DNA of 64,000 nt from Gimesia aquarii (GTDB lineage Bacteria; Planctomycetota; Planctomycetia; Planctomycetales; Planctomycetaceae): the NCBI RefSeq assembly GCF_007748195.1, contig NZ_CP037920.1, forward strand, positions 5,299,800 to 5,363,799. Reading direction: 5' to 3'. This document shows, in pieces, positions 37,210 through 45,714 of the stretch (the first letter of the stretch is position 1; every line of letters begins with the position of its first letter). Position numbers and translations under genes: made by a program. The notes beneath the pieces were generated by a model. That model searched no databases, was not told the DNA's origin, and saw only the letters and a program-made list of their open reading frames with translations.

Positions 37210-39159
37210 TCAATATCTTGCTTTCGCTTTAGCCTCTTCTGCTCTCTTGAGGGCCGCTTTGAGTTGTTCGATCTGTTCGAAAGCCGCTTTGAGTTGTGCC
37301 ACTTCTTTTGTAAGACGCTCAATCTCAGCTTGCTTTTTCATAATTAAGTCTCTGCCACTCTTTTCGTATTGCAGATGTTGGACGATTTTTTCGATCACAG
37401 CCGGATCACCTAGACCTTTAATTTCCTTACCTGAACGCGAGTGTGACTTTGGTGAATGCAGCTGAGTTGGTCCTGGCAAACCGATTGCAATCCCGGAAAC
37501 AGGTGTGGTATTTTTGATTGATGTATTTCTTCTCTGACTTGCGGTATGGGACAACTCCGGAGTCCCAAAAACTGTGATATGCGGAGGTTGAGTTTTGCTT
37601 TGAATCCTCACGTTTTTGCGAGTTTGTGCCGCGAGTAACTGTTTGAGTAGCGACTCCATTCGATCCACGCGTTTTTCCAATGAATCCGAATGACTCTTAC
37701 GGGCCTGCCTGTGGCCATCCTCGTCAGAATCATCACTCAAAAGGAGTTCTTCTTCTCTGTCTTCATTTTGAGCTTTAATTTTCGATGAACGGATCAATTT
37801 CCGCCGGTTCACTTGAGTCTCGGGAGATGGAAGAATACTGTCGTCCAGTTCATCACCTTTATTAACAGGCTTGACCTTTACCCGAACGCGTTTCGGCCCC
37901 GGGACCGGGAGTTCTTCGTCCTGCTCGACCTCAATATTAATATCCAGATCCGAGGGCACAACCTCTTTTTGCCCCAAAGCGACTTCGGCTGCCATCGGCA
38001 AAACCCCAAACGCCAGCGTCAAAATCATTATTTTAACAACCGGTGATGCCGGCTTTCCGAATTCGTTTTTCAAAATCATTTCAACTCTCCGTTTTAGAGA
38101 ACAGGAATGACCAAATCCGCTTGCCAACACAGGCGAAGAGACTTGGTCTGACATGATAAATTCATTGGTACGTAGCAGCGCTTCTCCGTAATCTGCTAAT
38201 TGATCCGGATACATTCGCAAAACAAGTGCGTCACAGCACGCTTCTTCCGCTGCCCGCAACTCACGGCGTACCCACAAGACGATTGGATTCCACCAATAGA
38301 GCGAAACCACAACCACTTCCAAAAAACGCACCCAGTGATCTGCACGCCGTAGATGGGCAAATTCATGGGCCAAGATAGTAGCCAGTTGGTTACCATGCAT
38401 TCCATCGACTAATTGCTTCGGCAATACGACATTTGGCGGATAAGCAGCAGGCCAGACCAGAGGGCTCACCACTGCTTCCGTGAGACGCAGATCCGGCAAT
38501 CGGCTGAGAGAAAGTTTTTTAGCAATCGGTCCCGCGACAGACTTCAGTTCATCTGTTGCTGGCAACGTTTGACGTATGAGTCGATTGAATTCAACAACCC
38601 GACAACAGAATATGATGATCCAGATCAGAGAACCGGCCATCCAAACCAACCCGGGAATCACCCACCACAAAACTGTCTCGTCGGGAACGTCAGGTAAGAA
38701 AGGAAGCAGGCTCTCCCGACCTTCCGGGTGAGGCAGAACACTTGCCTCCACTGCTAAAGGGACGTGCTGACTTCTCGCCATAAGTTCAAACCCCTGCTCG
38801 GCCAATTCTGTATCATCCAAATGAGAAAGAGAATCGTTCAGAACCGGTGTAACAAGACTCCCACTCATAGTTTCAACTTCTTCTAATTTGAGCGGTTCCG
38901 GTTTGGAAAAGTTGATTTGACTCTCATTCAGAGACAAAGTCTCTGTAGCATCCTTTGCTGGGAAATGAGCAGACATATGTGGAACAGGAATAGAAACATG
39001 CCAAAGCGGCGGCGACACCAGTTTGACAAGCACCAGTAACCACAATAGATGAGCCACATGTGGACTCTTCCAAATCCTTGTGATAACCAATACCAGAAGA
39101 GCCATCACTGAAGCGACTAGCGCATTGCTGATTCCAGTTTCAAATAGAGTTTGCCACAT
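37210..39159 (-). CDS. blaR1: BlaR1/MecR1-like M56 metallopeptidase, sensor-transducer
   Basis: The start is ATG 39159 (or GTG 39162), at or within 3 bp of the end of the BlaI gene. Four hydrophobic segments lie in the first 210 residues and the zinc-protease motif HEFAH at 265-269 is followed by LRRADHW, as in M56 peptidases. Unlike staphylococcal BlaR1 there is no penicillin-binding domain. After residue about 400 the protein is extracytoplasmic, acidic and basic by turns, with a Lys/Glu coiled coil at the end (about 595-649). It presumably cleaves or triggers cleavage of the BlaI repressor on an unknown envelope signal. Confidence 0.87.
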   Translation of the reverse strand: MWQTLFETGISNALVASVMALLVLVITRIWKSPHVAHLLWLLVLVKLVSPPLWHVSIPVPHMSAHFPAKDATETLSLNESQINFSKPEPLKLEEVETMSGSLVTPVLNDSLSHLDDTELAEQGFELMARSQHVPLAVEASVLPHPEGRESLLPFLPDVPDETVLWWVIPGLVWMAGSLIWIIIFCCRVVEFNRLIRQTLPATDELKSVAGPIAKKLSLSRLPDLRLTEAVVSPLVWPAAYPPNVVLPKQLVDGMHGNQLATILAHEFAHLRRADHWVRFLEVVVVSLYWWNPIVLWVRRELRAAEEACCDALVLRMYPDQLADYGEALLRTNEFIMSDQVSSPVLASGFGHSCSLKRRVEMILKNEFGKPASPVVKIMILTLAFGVLPMAAEVALGQKEVVPSDLDINIEVEQDEELPVPGPKRVRVKVKPVNKGDELDDSILPSPETQVNRRKLIRSSKIKAQNEDREEELLLSDDSDEDGHRQARKSHSDSLEKRVDRMESLLKQLLAAQTRKNVRIQSKTQPPHITVFGTPELSHTASQRRNTSIKNTTPVSGIAIGLPGPTQLHSPKSHSRSGKEIKGLGDPAVIEKIVQHLQYEKSGRDLIMKKQAEIERLTKEVAQLKAAFEQIEQLKAALKRAEEAKAKARY

Positions 39160-39162
39160 CAC

Positions 39163-39555
39163 TTATAACCCCTTGGGTTTGTAATTTTTGAGCATTTTAC
39201 GAATCGCATCGGCATCTTCCTGACTCAGTTTTTGAGCCTCCATCAAATGCAGAATAAACGGCGCCATCGAACCATCCGAAAGCTGATCAGCCAATTCAGC
39301 TAGTTTCAACCCGGCAATATCTGATTCGGTCACCGCAGCGGCAAATCCATGCGGGTGCGTGCTCCGATCACGTTTCACGGCCCCCTTCGCTTCCAACCGT
39401 TTGAGCATCGAATGAACGGTAGCAAAATCTGATGCCGTACAATTCGGATATACTTCTTCGGTAATCCGACGGGCCGTTTCTTTACCGTTCTGCCATAGTA
39501 CACGGAGCACCGCAAACTCGGTATCCGTCACATGCAGAGTCTTTTTCCTGGCCAT
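39163..39555 (-). CDS. blaI: BlaI/MecI/CopY-family transcriptional repressor
   Basis: A 130-residue protein with the BlaI winged helix: LHVTDTEFAVLRVLWQNG, TARRITEEVYP, a recognition helix region ASDFATVHSMLKRLEAKGAVKRDR, then a dimerisation C-terminus. A GGAGGC ribosome site lies 3 bp before the ATG. It is the first gene of a two-gene operon with the BlaR1-like protease. The repressor probably binds the 21-bp dyad that overlaps its own promoter. Confidence 0.92.
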   Translation of the reverse strand: MARKKTLHVTDTEFAVLRVLWQNGKETARRITEEVYPNCTASDFATVHSMLKRLEAKGAVKRDRSTHPHGFAAAVTESDIAGLKLAELADQLSDGSMAPFILHLMEAQKLSQEDADAIRKMLKNYKPKGL

Positions 39556-39584
39556 ATTGCCTCCGAAATAACTTGAACAAATCC

Positions 39585-39614
39585 GTTATAGACAACTTGC
39601 CTATAATCTGTCAA
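39585..39614 (-). promoter_or_regulatory. promoter and BlaI operator candidate of the blaI-blaR1 operon
   Basis: Read on the minus strand: TTGACA at 39614-39609, an 18-bp spacer and TATAAC at 39590-39585. Overlapping the spacer and -10 box is the dyad TTATAG-n-CAA-n-TTG-n-CTATAA at 39586-39606, symmetrical except for three unpaired single positions. A repressor bound here would block RNA polymerase, as expected for BlaI autoregulation. Confidence 0.75.
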
Positions 39615-39687
39615 GACCTTTTCGAAAAACCTGAACTATGGCGAAACTAAGAATAAGCCTCTCCCACGATCGACTCAACCAGACATG

Positions 39688-40743
39688 TTACAGCTGATAT
39701 GTTTCATAAGCCGAATTACAGGGTGTCCCCCGCGAAACATGCATCCGTCTTTGCTCCGGTTCAATGATGACTGAAAATACCGTTTGCCAGAATCCGGTTC
39801 CATCATCATCGTTGACGTGCCGACAAATGGAACGCGGATGATCTTCATGATCAGAGAGTGCGGCTTTGATCTCATCGATGTTCATTCCATTGGCACTAGA
39901 GTTTAGCAAGGTATCAATGCGCGCCTTGCGGGGATGAGATTCGATCAATTCCGGGAACTGTTCGTTATATTCACAGATTTCCGGATGAAGGCAATGGTTG
40001 GTATGTGTAATCCAGCTTGTTACATCAGGACGCAGGACATAAACTTTTTCAATAGACGCTTCAATATCGACCGGTCCTTCAGGAGTCGCCAACATAATAT
40101 TCACGGGAATCGCTCGATTGGCACGTTGGATCGCATTCGCTGCTTCATCAAGCGATTTCGCTTCATAAAGACCACGCAAAGTGAAATAATGAGGAACCCC
40201 AAGCGATCGACTCGGTGCTGGCAGTGTATTCACACAGGCACCGATGCCAGCATCGTTGAATCCAATATACGCTATTAAGCCAGCCTGAGTCACGTTCAGT
40301 AATGCAGGCTTACCAATCGGCCGGCGTGTCAGAACCACCGTGAATGGATCAAGTGCTGGATCACTATCCCAATTCTGCGCAACGACCATGCCCCGTTCCG
40401 AATTAGCAGGTAAACTTAACGCCGTGCAACCCGCGTCCGAATCGGCTGTGAATTGATTTCGAATCTGCAAAAGCATCAATTCCCATAAAGGCAAGTCCAC
40501 AGCTTCTGCAACACCCCGTAATTCATCCACCGAATCCTGACTATAGCTTTCAGCCAGTGGGATGCAACTTTCGGAGATGCTTTTTGCTTTTTCATAACTT
40601 ACTTGAACGGTTTTATTCAGACGTTCTAAAGCGATGGCACAAAAAGCACGTACTTCTTCGCAAGCGGCTTCTCCCAATTGCCTCCCCATTTCGTAAGGCG
40701 TGCCAGAAATTTCGATTTCACGGTATCGGGTTTCATTAGACAT
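39688..40743 (-). CDS. C45-family (acyl-CoA:6-APA acyltransferase-like) Ntn hydrolase
   Basis: A 351-residue protein with the C45 features: an early GTPYEMGRQLGE segment, the nucleophile context DSDAG-C106-TALSLPA, and AQNWD about 15 residues later. In this family the bond before the Cys is cut autocatalytically to expose an N-terminal nucleophile. No signal peptide is seen, so it acts in the cytoplasm. Bacterial members hydrolyse or transfer N-acyl groups; true penicillin synthesis is unlikely. It lies 130 bp upstream of the blaI-blaR1 operon on the same strand. Confidence 0.85.
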   Translation of the reverse strand: MSNETRYREIEISGTPYEMGRQLGEAACEEVRAFCAIALERLNKTVQVSYEKAKSISESCIPLAESYSQDSVDELRGVAEAVDLPLWELMLLQIRNQFTADSDAGCTALSLPANSERGMVVAQNWDSDPALDPFTVVLTRRPIGKPALLNVTQAGLIAYIGFNDAGIGACVNTLPAPSRSLGVPHYFTLRGLYEAKSLDEAANAIQRANRAIPVNIMLATPEGPVDIEASIEKVYVLRPDVTSWITHTNHCLHPEICEYNEQFPELIESHPRKARIDTLLNSSANGMNIDEIKAALSDHEDHPRSICRHVNDDDGTGFWQTVFSVIIEPEQRRMHVSRGTPCNSAYETYQL

Positions 40744-40969
40744 GAGAGTCTCTCATTACAGGCAGGTTTAATAGCGAAATTACATGTGTATTGACGGTCA
40801 CATTTTTCAAGTTAGTAATCGTTATTGTAAAATAAAAACTCTAAAGAATCATGTTATCATGGCTTATGAGAAAATGAATCGATAAACTAGAAAATAAATC
40901 AAGTAGAATCATTTTGCATATTGGACCTTTTAACTGATTGCAGCCAGCCTCTGACTTCCAAGGTGAAGA

Positions 40970-42094
40970 ATGACACGCATACACAGTTTTGCTGCTCTAT
41001 TGATCTTAGTATTGATTCTCGTTAATAATTCCAGTGCTCAGGAAAAGTCACCTGCGTTTCAATATCGATTCAAAAATGCTTCGATTCCATCGGCTACTTC
41101 GAACGAACCAAAAGCTGCTCAATTTTCTTCGAATTTAGTAAAAGACCATCTTGATCTTGGTGCAACGCTGTGGGCAAAGCAAAAAAAATGTGTCTCTTGC
41201 CATACACACGGAATCTACATGCTGACTCGTCCCGCGTTAACACCTTATTGGGGCGCACCCTCGAAAGAAACGCGTGCGTTTGTTGTCGCACAAGCAAAGG
41301 AGTTGAGAGAAAACAATGACCGGACAGGATCACTGCCTGTCCAAATGGCATACATCGCCCGTGGACTGGCCGCATGGGATTCTCAGTTTCGCCAACAAAC
41401 TTCAACTGAAGCAGACGCTGCTTTGCGACATTTATTTGAAATGCAGGCAGAAGGGGGACATATTCTCGTCAAAGATCGTTGGCCTCCTTTGAATTCCAGT
41501 ACGTATCATGGCACTGCGATGGCAGCAATGGCCGTCGCGAATGCGCCAGGCTGGCTGGCTAATCTCGATGATGCAGAGCTCCTGGCAAAGATCGATAAGC
41601 TAAAACATTATCTCAGAGAGACAACACCGAAGAACGATCATGAGGGTGTTCTACTACTATGGGCATCAACTTGTATGATGGATCTTCTAACAGACGAAAG
41701 ACAACAAAGTCTGGTGGACATGATTTGGAAACATCAACGGGAAGACGGGGGTTGGTCAATCCGAACCTTCGCGACACCCGAGAGTTTGGGCGGGGGAAAA
41801 CGTACTGAAAGTCTTCGAGCTGAACCAGATTATCAAAACCCATCCAGCGATGGATATCAGACTGGTTTAGTAGTCGTCGTGTTGCGAGACGCTGGCATCT
41901 CGGCAGATCATCCACGAATCAAGAAAGCAGTGAAGTGGCTGTTGTCCCATCAACGAGAATCTGGCCGCTGGTGGACACGTTCGCTTAACACAAGGTCACG
42001 CTTTCACTTTATTTCTTATAGCGGTACAGCCTACTCAGCTTTGGCACTCGCCAAGTGCGGTGCCTTAGCAACAACTTCTCAATCACCAGAGTAG
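40970..42094 (+). CDS. exported protein with c-type heme motif and squalene-cyclase/prenyltransferase-like barrel
   Basis: A 374-residue protein with a signal peptide (1-23, SSAQE cleavage). A c-heme motif CVSCH at 74-78 is followed by helical repeats of the terpenoid cyclase / prenyltransferase alpha-toroid type: QREDGGWSIRTFATPESLGG, DGYQTGLVVVVLRDAG and SGTAYSALALAKCG. The DxDD motif of squalene-hopene cyclases is not seen, so it is probably not a cyclase. The role is unknown; a periplasmic heme protein using the toroid as scaffold is inference. It converges with a deiodinase-like gene. Confidence 0.75.
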   Translation: MTRIHSFAALLILVLILVNNSSAQEKSPAFQYRFKNASIPSATSNEPKAAQFSSNLVKDHLDLGATLWAKQKKCVSCHTHGIYMLTRPALTPYWGAPSKETRAFVVAQAKELRENNDRTGSLPVQMAYIARGLAAWDSQFRQQTSTEADAALRHLFEMQAEGGHILVKDRWPPLNSSTYHGTAMAAMAVANAPGWLANLDDAELLAKIDKLKHYLRETTPKNDHEGVLLLWASTCMMDLLTDERQQSLVDMIWKHQREDGGWSIRTFATPESLGGGKRTESLRAEPDYQNPSSDGYQTGLVVVVLRDAGISADHPRIKKAVKWLLSHQRESGRWWTRSLNTRSRFHFISYSGTAYSALALAKCGALATTSQSPE

Positions 42095-42126
42095 TTCGAC
42101 ACGAAAAACAGAATAGGCACACAAAA

Positions 42127-42900
42127 CTAACTGCTGCTTTTCGTTAGATTTTTTGAAAGCCAGTTCCGCAAGCTTCGTGCATCAGTTCCAAGCGGCGAAG
42201 GAACCGTAACGAAAAGAAACTTTCCATCAGTACCTACAACAACCATGCGATTGGGTCTGCCTGCGTATGCCTTCCCGACACGATTGTCGATTGTATCGAT
42301 GGCAATCGGAATGTTGAGATCCTTTGTACGTTGGCAGATAGCCGCGTTTGAAACACGTGTTAGCATGTCTGTTGGTTGGGGGATCTTGCGCAAACTCTCT
42401 TTACCGTTCTGATCGATGACCGACAAGACCGAATCGGGATGGGCTTCGCGAACATAAACGAACAGAAACTGAGCACGATCTTTAAATTGTTCGTAGACGG
42501 CATCAACTCCTTCCAACTGATTTCGAAAAGGAGGGCAAGTAAAACTTCCAAAAATCAGCACGACGGGTTGATTGGCTCGTAAATCGTGAAGTGTGACATT
42601 CTGCCTCGTCTTCTTATTTGCCGATTTTTGTGTACGAGACGTTTTCCTGCTTGAAGTATCTTGCCATAACAGAGGAAGCGAAAACTCGGGAGCTATATTT
42701 CCTACTTCTAATTGATCAACCCAACGTTCGCCACTCCGGTCGGGTCGGGTAATCACTTCACCAGGCTTACGAAAACCTCGACCACGCCCCTTCTTGGACT
42801 GAGCCGAAACATAGTCGACGAACAGCAAATTGAAGGTACAAACAAAAATGCCAGGTATCACCCAGAATGATGTTGTGCGTTGCATGGACTTTCTCGGCAT
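42127..42900 (-). CDS. iodothyronine-deiodinase-like thioredoxin-fold protein (exported)
   Basis: A 257-residue protein with an N-terminal hydrophobic signal segment (about 12-33) and a basic linker. The thioredoxin-like domain (about 65-250) has LIFGSFTC122PPFRNQL and FLFVYVREAHPDS, which match the deiodinase family, where selenocysteine usually occupies the position of C122. Late in the protein are RTKDLNIPIAID and GRPNRMVVVGTDG. Bacterial members are probably peroxiredoxin- or redoxin-like reductases rather than hormone deiodinases. No SECIS or in-frame TGA is involved. Confidence 0.8.
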   Translation of the reverse strand: MPRKSMQRTTSFWVIPGIFVCTFNLLFVDYVSAQSKKGRGRGFRKPGEVITRPDRSGERWVDQLEVGNIAPEFSLPLLWQDTSSRKTSRTQKSANKKTRQNVTLHDLRANQPVVLIFGSFTCPPFRNQLEGVDAVYEQFKDRAQFLFVYVREAHPDSVLSVIDQNGKESLRKIPQPTDMLTRVSNAAICQRTKDLNIPIAIDTIDNRVGKAYAGRPNRMVVVGTDGKFLFVTVPSPLGTDARSLRNWLSKNLTKSSS

Positions 42901-43178
42901 AAAGAGACCCTAAGTCGATCATTCAGAGAATAATGAAGAAAACACCAATCATTTAAACCCAATTATTCCGTCCAGGTTTCGCAGTTTTTGAAAGAAAGTT
43001 TCAAATTCTACAGTTGAATGATCATAGGTAGCAGCGCAATGAAGGGAGTAGCATTCGAAGCAATCGATTTGGAATTCCTTTTGTGAAATTAAGCAGATGA
43101 AAGAATAGGTTAACCTAAGTTCTCTCTCATAAATCTTGCTGCAAGGGCAATGGAGACTTTGAAATGAAAGCCAGTATT

Positions 43179-43628
43179 TTAGTCGGCTGTACCGATGTCG
43201 TTATTGAACGCGTCTTGAACAAGTCGGCGTTCGTGTCGCTGGTGTGCAATGTAGCTAGAGATCCAGTCTCGCAAGTCGTGTCGTAACTCATCCGCGATCT
43301 TTTTGAGAGGACGTGCCGCCTGCATACGTATTTGCAACTCTTTTAACTTAACCAGTAGTTCACAACGTTCCTCATATAAATTTTTGACCTGTGCTTGCCA
43401 GTTGGGATGCTCCTCAAGTACTTCCTCCATATAGCCACCTTGATCTTGTAACTCAAATTCGCGGGGCATTGTTTTCAACAGCGTATCCAGTACCTCAGAG
43501 ATCCACTTCCAGGCCCCCACATCTCCATCGGCTTCCTCTAATAAATCTAATAAGTCACCAAGAAGAATGTATTCTAAGGCCGAGATATCGATTAATGTGT
43601 TATTTCCAATGTGTGAATTTCTGGCCAT
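43179..43628 (-). CDS. hypothetical helical cytoplasmic protein
   Basis: ATG 43628 is chosen over 43679 because AAGGAGGG lies 7 bp before it. The 149-residue protein is predicted all-helical and acidic, with LLGDLLDLLEEADGDVGAWKW near the N-terminus and a C-terminal segment HDLRDWISSYIAHQRHERRLVQ. The His/Glu spacing in the last segment recalls metal-binding four-helix proteins such as hemerythrin-like or rubrerythrin-like folds, but too few ligands are seen to assign one. It stands alone, with long intergenic regions on both sides. Confidence 0.7.
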   Translation of the reverse strand: MARNSHIGNNTLIDISALEYILLGDLLDLLEEADGDVGAWKWISEVLDTLLKTMPREFELQDQGGYMEEVLEEHPNWQAQVKNLYEERCELLVKLKELQIRMQAARPLKKIADELRHDLRDWISSYIAHQRHERRLVQDAFNNDIGTAD

Positions 43629-44181
43629 AAAGAAGCCCTCCTTAATTTTGCTAAGATGCCCGTTCGGAATGAACACCATCTTTTTTTGATACGAGATTGC
43701 TATTCGTAGGCAACTCCTGTTTTAATCTTGCTTGATCAATGGGAAGTGAAATGAGAATGCTTTGAACTGATGTTACCAATTTAACATCCGAGGGTAAAAA
43801 GGTCAAAAAAACTTTTGAATCTGGTACTCCGAGATAAACGTAACATCATCTATCTCATCTCTTTGTCTGAAATCGTAAATAGAAGCAAACACCTTTCTAG
43901 AACAGGGTTTATAGATCCGTTTTTTCGCATTTCCAAAAATGATCTTTTTCAAGCTACTACTGAAACAAAACTCACCAAAAAGTGTCGTAATATCTCATTT
44001 AAAGTTTGTCTTAATCGCCTACAATTTTAGAGAGGCCAAACGACAATTCTAGAATCATGGTTTTGCATTCGATACACTGAAGGCAGAACTACAGTGGAAA
44101 TCTGAATGTTGAAAATTGCTAATTCAAAATCGCATATCGTTAACTCAAGTTTGAGTTGTTTCGTAGACAGGACTAAATAAC
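43629..44181. other. 553-bp intergenic region between divergent genes
   Basis: AT-rich and without a strong dyad. A 71-codon plus-strand frame at 43815-44030 has no ribosome site and an amino-acid composition unlike a real protein. I see no RNA gene. Promoters for the helical protein and the methyltransferase should lie here. Confidence 0.45.
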
Positions 44182-45267
44182 ATGCCCACAACAACTGGTA
44201 TGAAAGGCGGTGGTTACTACGACGCTAACTCGGAAGAACAGCGATCTGCCTCTGATGCATTTCTTCCCTGGCTCGAAGAAGCTATTGCCGCGTTACCTGC
44301 GCCGGACTCGAATCAGCAATCATGGAATTTTCTTGATATCGGCTCTTCGGAGGGAGCCAATGCCATCCATACTATGAAGCATCTGATTGAAACAGTACGT
44401 CGTCAATCTGACCTGCCTGTCTGGGCTTTGTTCGACGATCTCCCCACGAACGATTTCAATCAGCTGTTTTTGAATCTCTTTCCTGCTTCGACCCCTAGCC
44501 TTTCCGCAACCAACGTCTATACCGCAGCCATCGGGGGATCAGCGTTCGGAAGACTAGTTCCTCCCCAAAGCCTGCACCTGGCTACCACGTTTAATGCCAT
44601 CGGCTTTTTTGAAACCCGACCGGCAGACAGGCTGCCACACTTTATTCTGCCGATGGAGCCCAATCCCCATGCACCACGTGAGGGAGTCGAAGTGTCAGTC
44701 AGTGAACTGATCCCGTTCCAGAATCAGGCCCATCAGGATCTATGCCACTTTTACGCCGCACGGGCTGACGAACTAGTTGTCGGCGGTAAGCTTCTGGTCC
44801 AGATCTTTGGGAGAAACGAAACTCATTCTACTGGCCACGGGCTCATGGATGTACTCAGTGATGCTTTACTGGATTTTGTCGAAGCAGATATGTTACCGCG
44901 CAGTTTTTATGAAGGTTTTGTTTTCCCCGCTTATTATCGCGATATTGAAGAACTAATTGCTCCCATCCGGAACAAACCAGAACTAGCAGCCGCCTATCGT
45001 ATCGAACATGCAGAATCACGCGATGTTCCAGTGCCTTTCAATACTGTTTTTGCCTCTACCAACGATAGGGAAACCTGGGCTCATAGCTATATCAGTTTTC
45101 TGCGTGCTTTTTCAGAACCGGTACTTGCAGCTGCACTGCCGGACGATTTACTAAAAGAAAATATCGTTGAGAAACTCTATCAACGCATGGAACGTCTGCT
45201 GATGGATCATCCGCAGCGATACGAGTTTCATTTTATCTCGATTGCCACCTTGCTAACGCGAATCTAA
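44182..45267 (+). CDS. SABATH-family SAM-dependent carboxyl methyltransferase
   Basis: A 361-residue enzyme matching the plant salicylate/benzoate/theobromine methyltransferase family. Marks are [11 protein letters not shown] at 7-17 (substrate/SAM lid), [10 protein letters not shown] at 51-60 (SAM loop, ADLGCSSGPNT in plants), [13 protein letters not shown] at 84-96, then [16 protein letters not shown]. The late [20 protein letters not shown] corresponds to the RAxELVPGG block. Such enzymes methylate small carboxylates to volatile esters. The acceptor is unknown. An MsrB gene follows 28 bp downstream, perhaps in the same transcript. Confidence 0.85.
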   Translation: MPTTTGMKGGGYYDANSEEQRSASDAFLPWLEEAIAALPAPDSNQQSWNFLDIGSSEGANAIHTMKHLIETVRRQSDLPVWALFDDLPTNDFNQLFLNLFPASTPSLSATNVYTAAIGGSAFGRLVPPQSLHLATTFNAIGFFETRPADRLPHFILPMEPNPHAPREGVEVSVSELIPFQNQAHQDLCHFYAARADELVVGGKLLVQIFGRNETHSTGHGLMDVLSDALLDFVEADMLPRSFYEGFVFPAYYRDIEELIAPIRNKPELAAAYRIEHAESRDVPVPFNTVFASTNDRETWAHSYISFLRAFSEPVLAAALPDDLLKENIVEKLYQRMERLLMDHPQRYEFHFISIATLLTRI

Positions 45268-45295
45268 CAAAGATTTTGAAAGAGGAACTGGAATC

Positions 45296-45709
45296 ATGGA
45301 GTCATTCGGACAAAAATATAATGAACTCACACCTGAGGAAGCCCGTGTGATCATAAATAAAGGAACCGAGCGACCTTTCGTAGGAGAATATACAGAGCTC
45401 AAAGAAGCGGGAACCTTCATCTGTCGACAATGCAATGCGCCCTTATATCGTAGTGAAGACAAGTTTGAGAGCCACTGTGGCTGGCCCAGTTTTGATGATG
45501 AACTTCCCGAAGCCGTCGAACGCCTTCCCGATACCGATGGTTCTCGCACAGAAATCGTCTGCCGTAACTGTGGAGGCCATTTAGGGCATGTTTTTTTGGG
45601 CGAACATATGACCGAAAAAAATACGCGACACTGTGTGAATTCCATCTCGATGAAATTTATTCCCACTCATCAATCCCTGCCAACCGTCATCAAAGAAATT
45701 CAATCCTGA
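45296..45709 (+). CDS. msrB: peptide methionine-R-sulfoxide reductase
   Basis: A 137-residue MsrB with the two zinc CxxC pairs (C43/C46 and C89/C92), the substrate-binding GWPSF at 62-66, GGHLGHVF at 93-100 and the catalytic C113 in [11 protein letters not shown]. It repairs oxidised Met in proteins, taking electrons from thioredoxin; C61 in SHCGWP could be a resolving Cys. No signal peptide, so cytoplasmic. A GAAAGAGGAAC ribosome region precedes the ATG. It converges with selO 5 bp away. Confidence 0.95.
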   Translation: MESFGQKYNELTPEEARVIINKGTERPFVGEYTELKEAGTFICRQCNAPLYRSEDKFESHCGWPSFDDELPEAVERLPDTDGSRTEIVCRNCGGHLGHVFLGEHMTEKNTRHCVNSISMKFIPTHQSLPTVIKEIQS

Positions 45710-45714
45710 ATCTG

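Noticed and set aside
40970..42094. Functional squalene-hopene cyclase
   Set aside because: It is too short, is exported with a heme c motif and lacks the DxDD catalytic motif.
43179..43628. Hemerythrin assignment
   Set aside because: Only one His/Glu-rich segment is visible; the full set of iron ligands is not.
43815..44030. 71-codon plus-strand ORF in the gap before the methyltransferase
   Set aside because: No ribosome site, no recognisable pattern and composition like translated AT-rich non-coding DNA.
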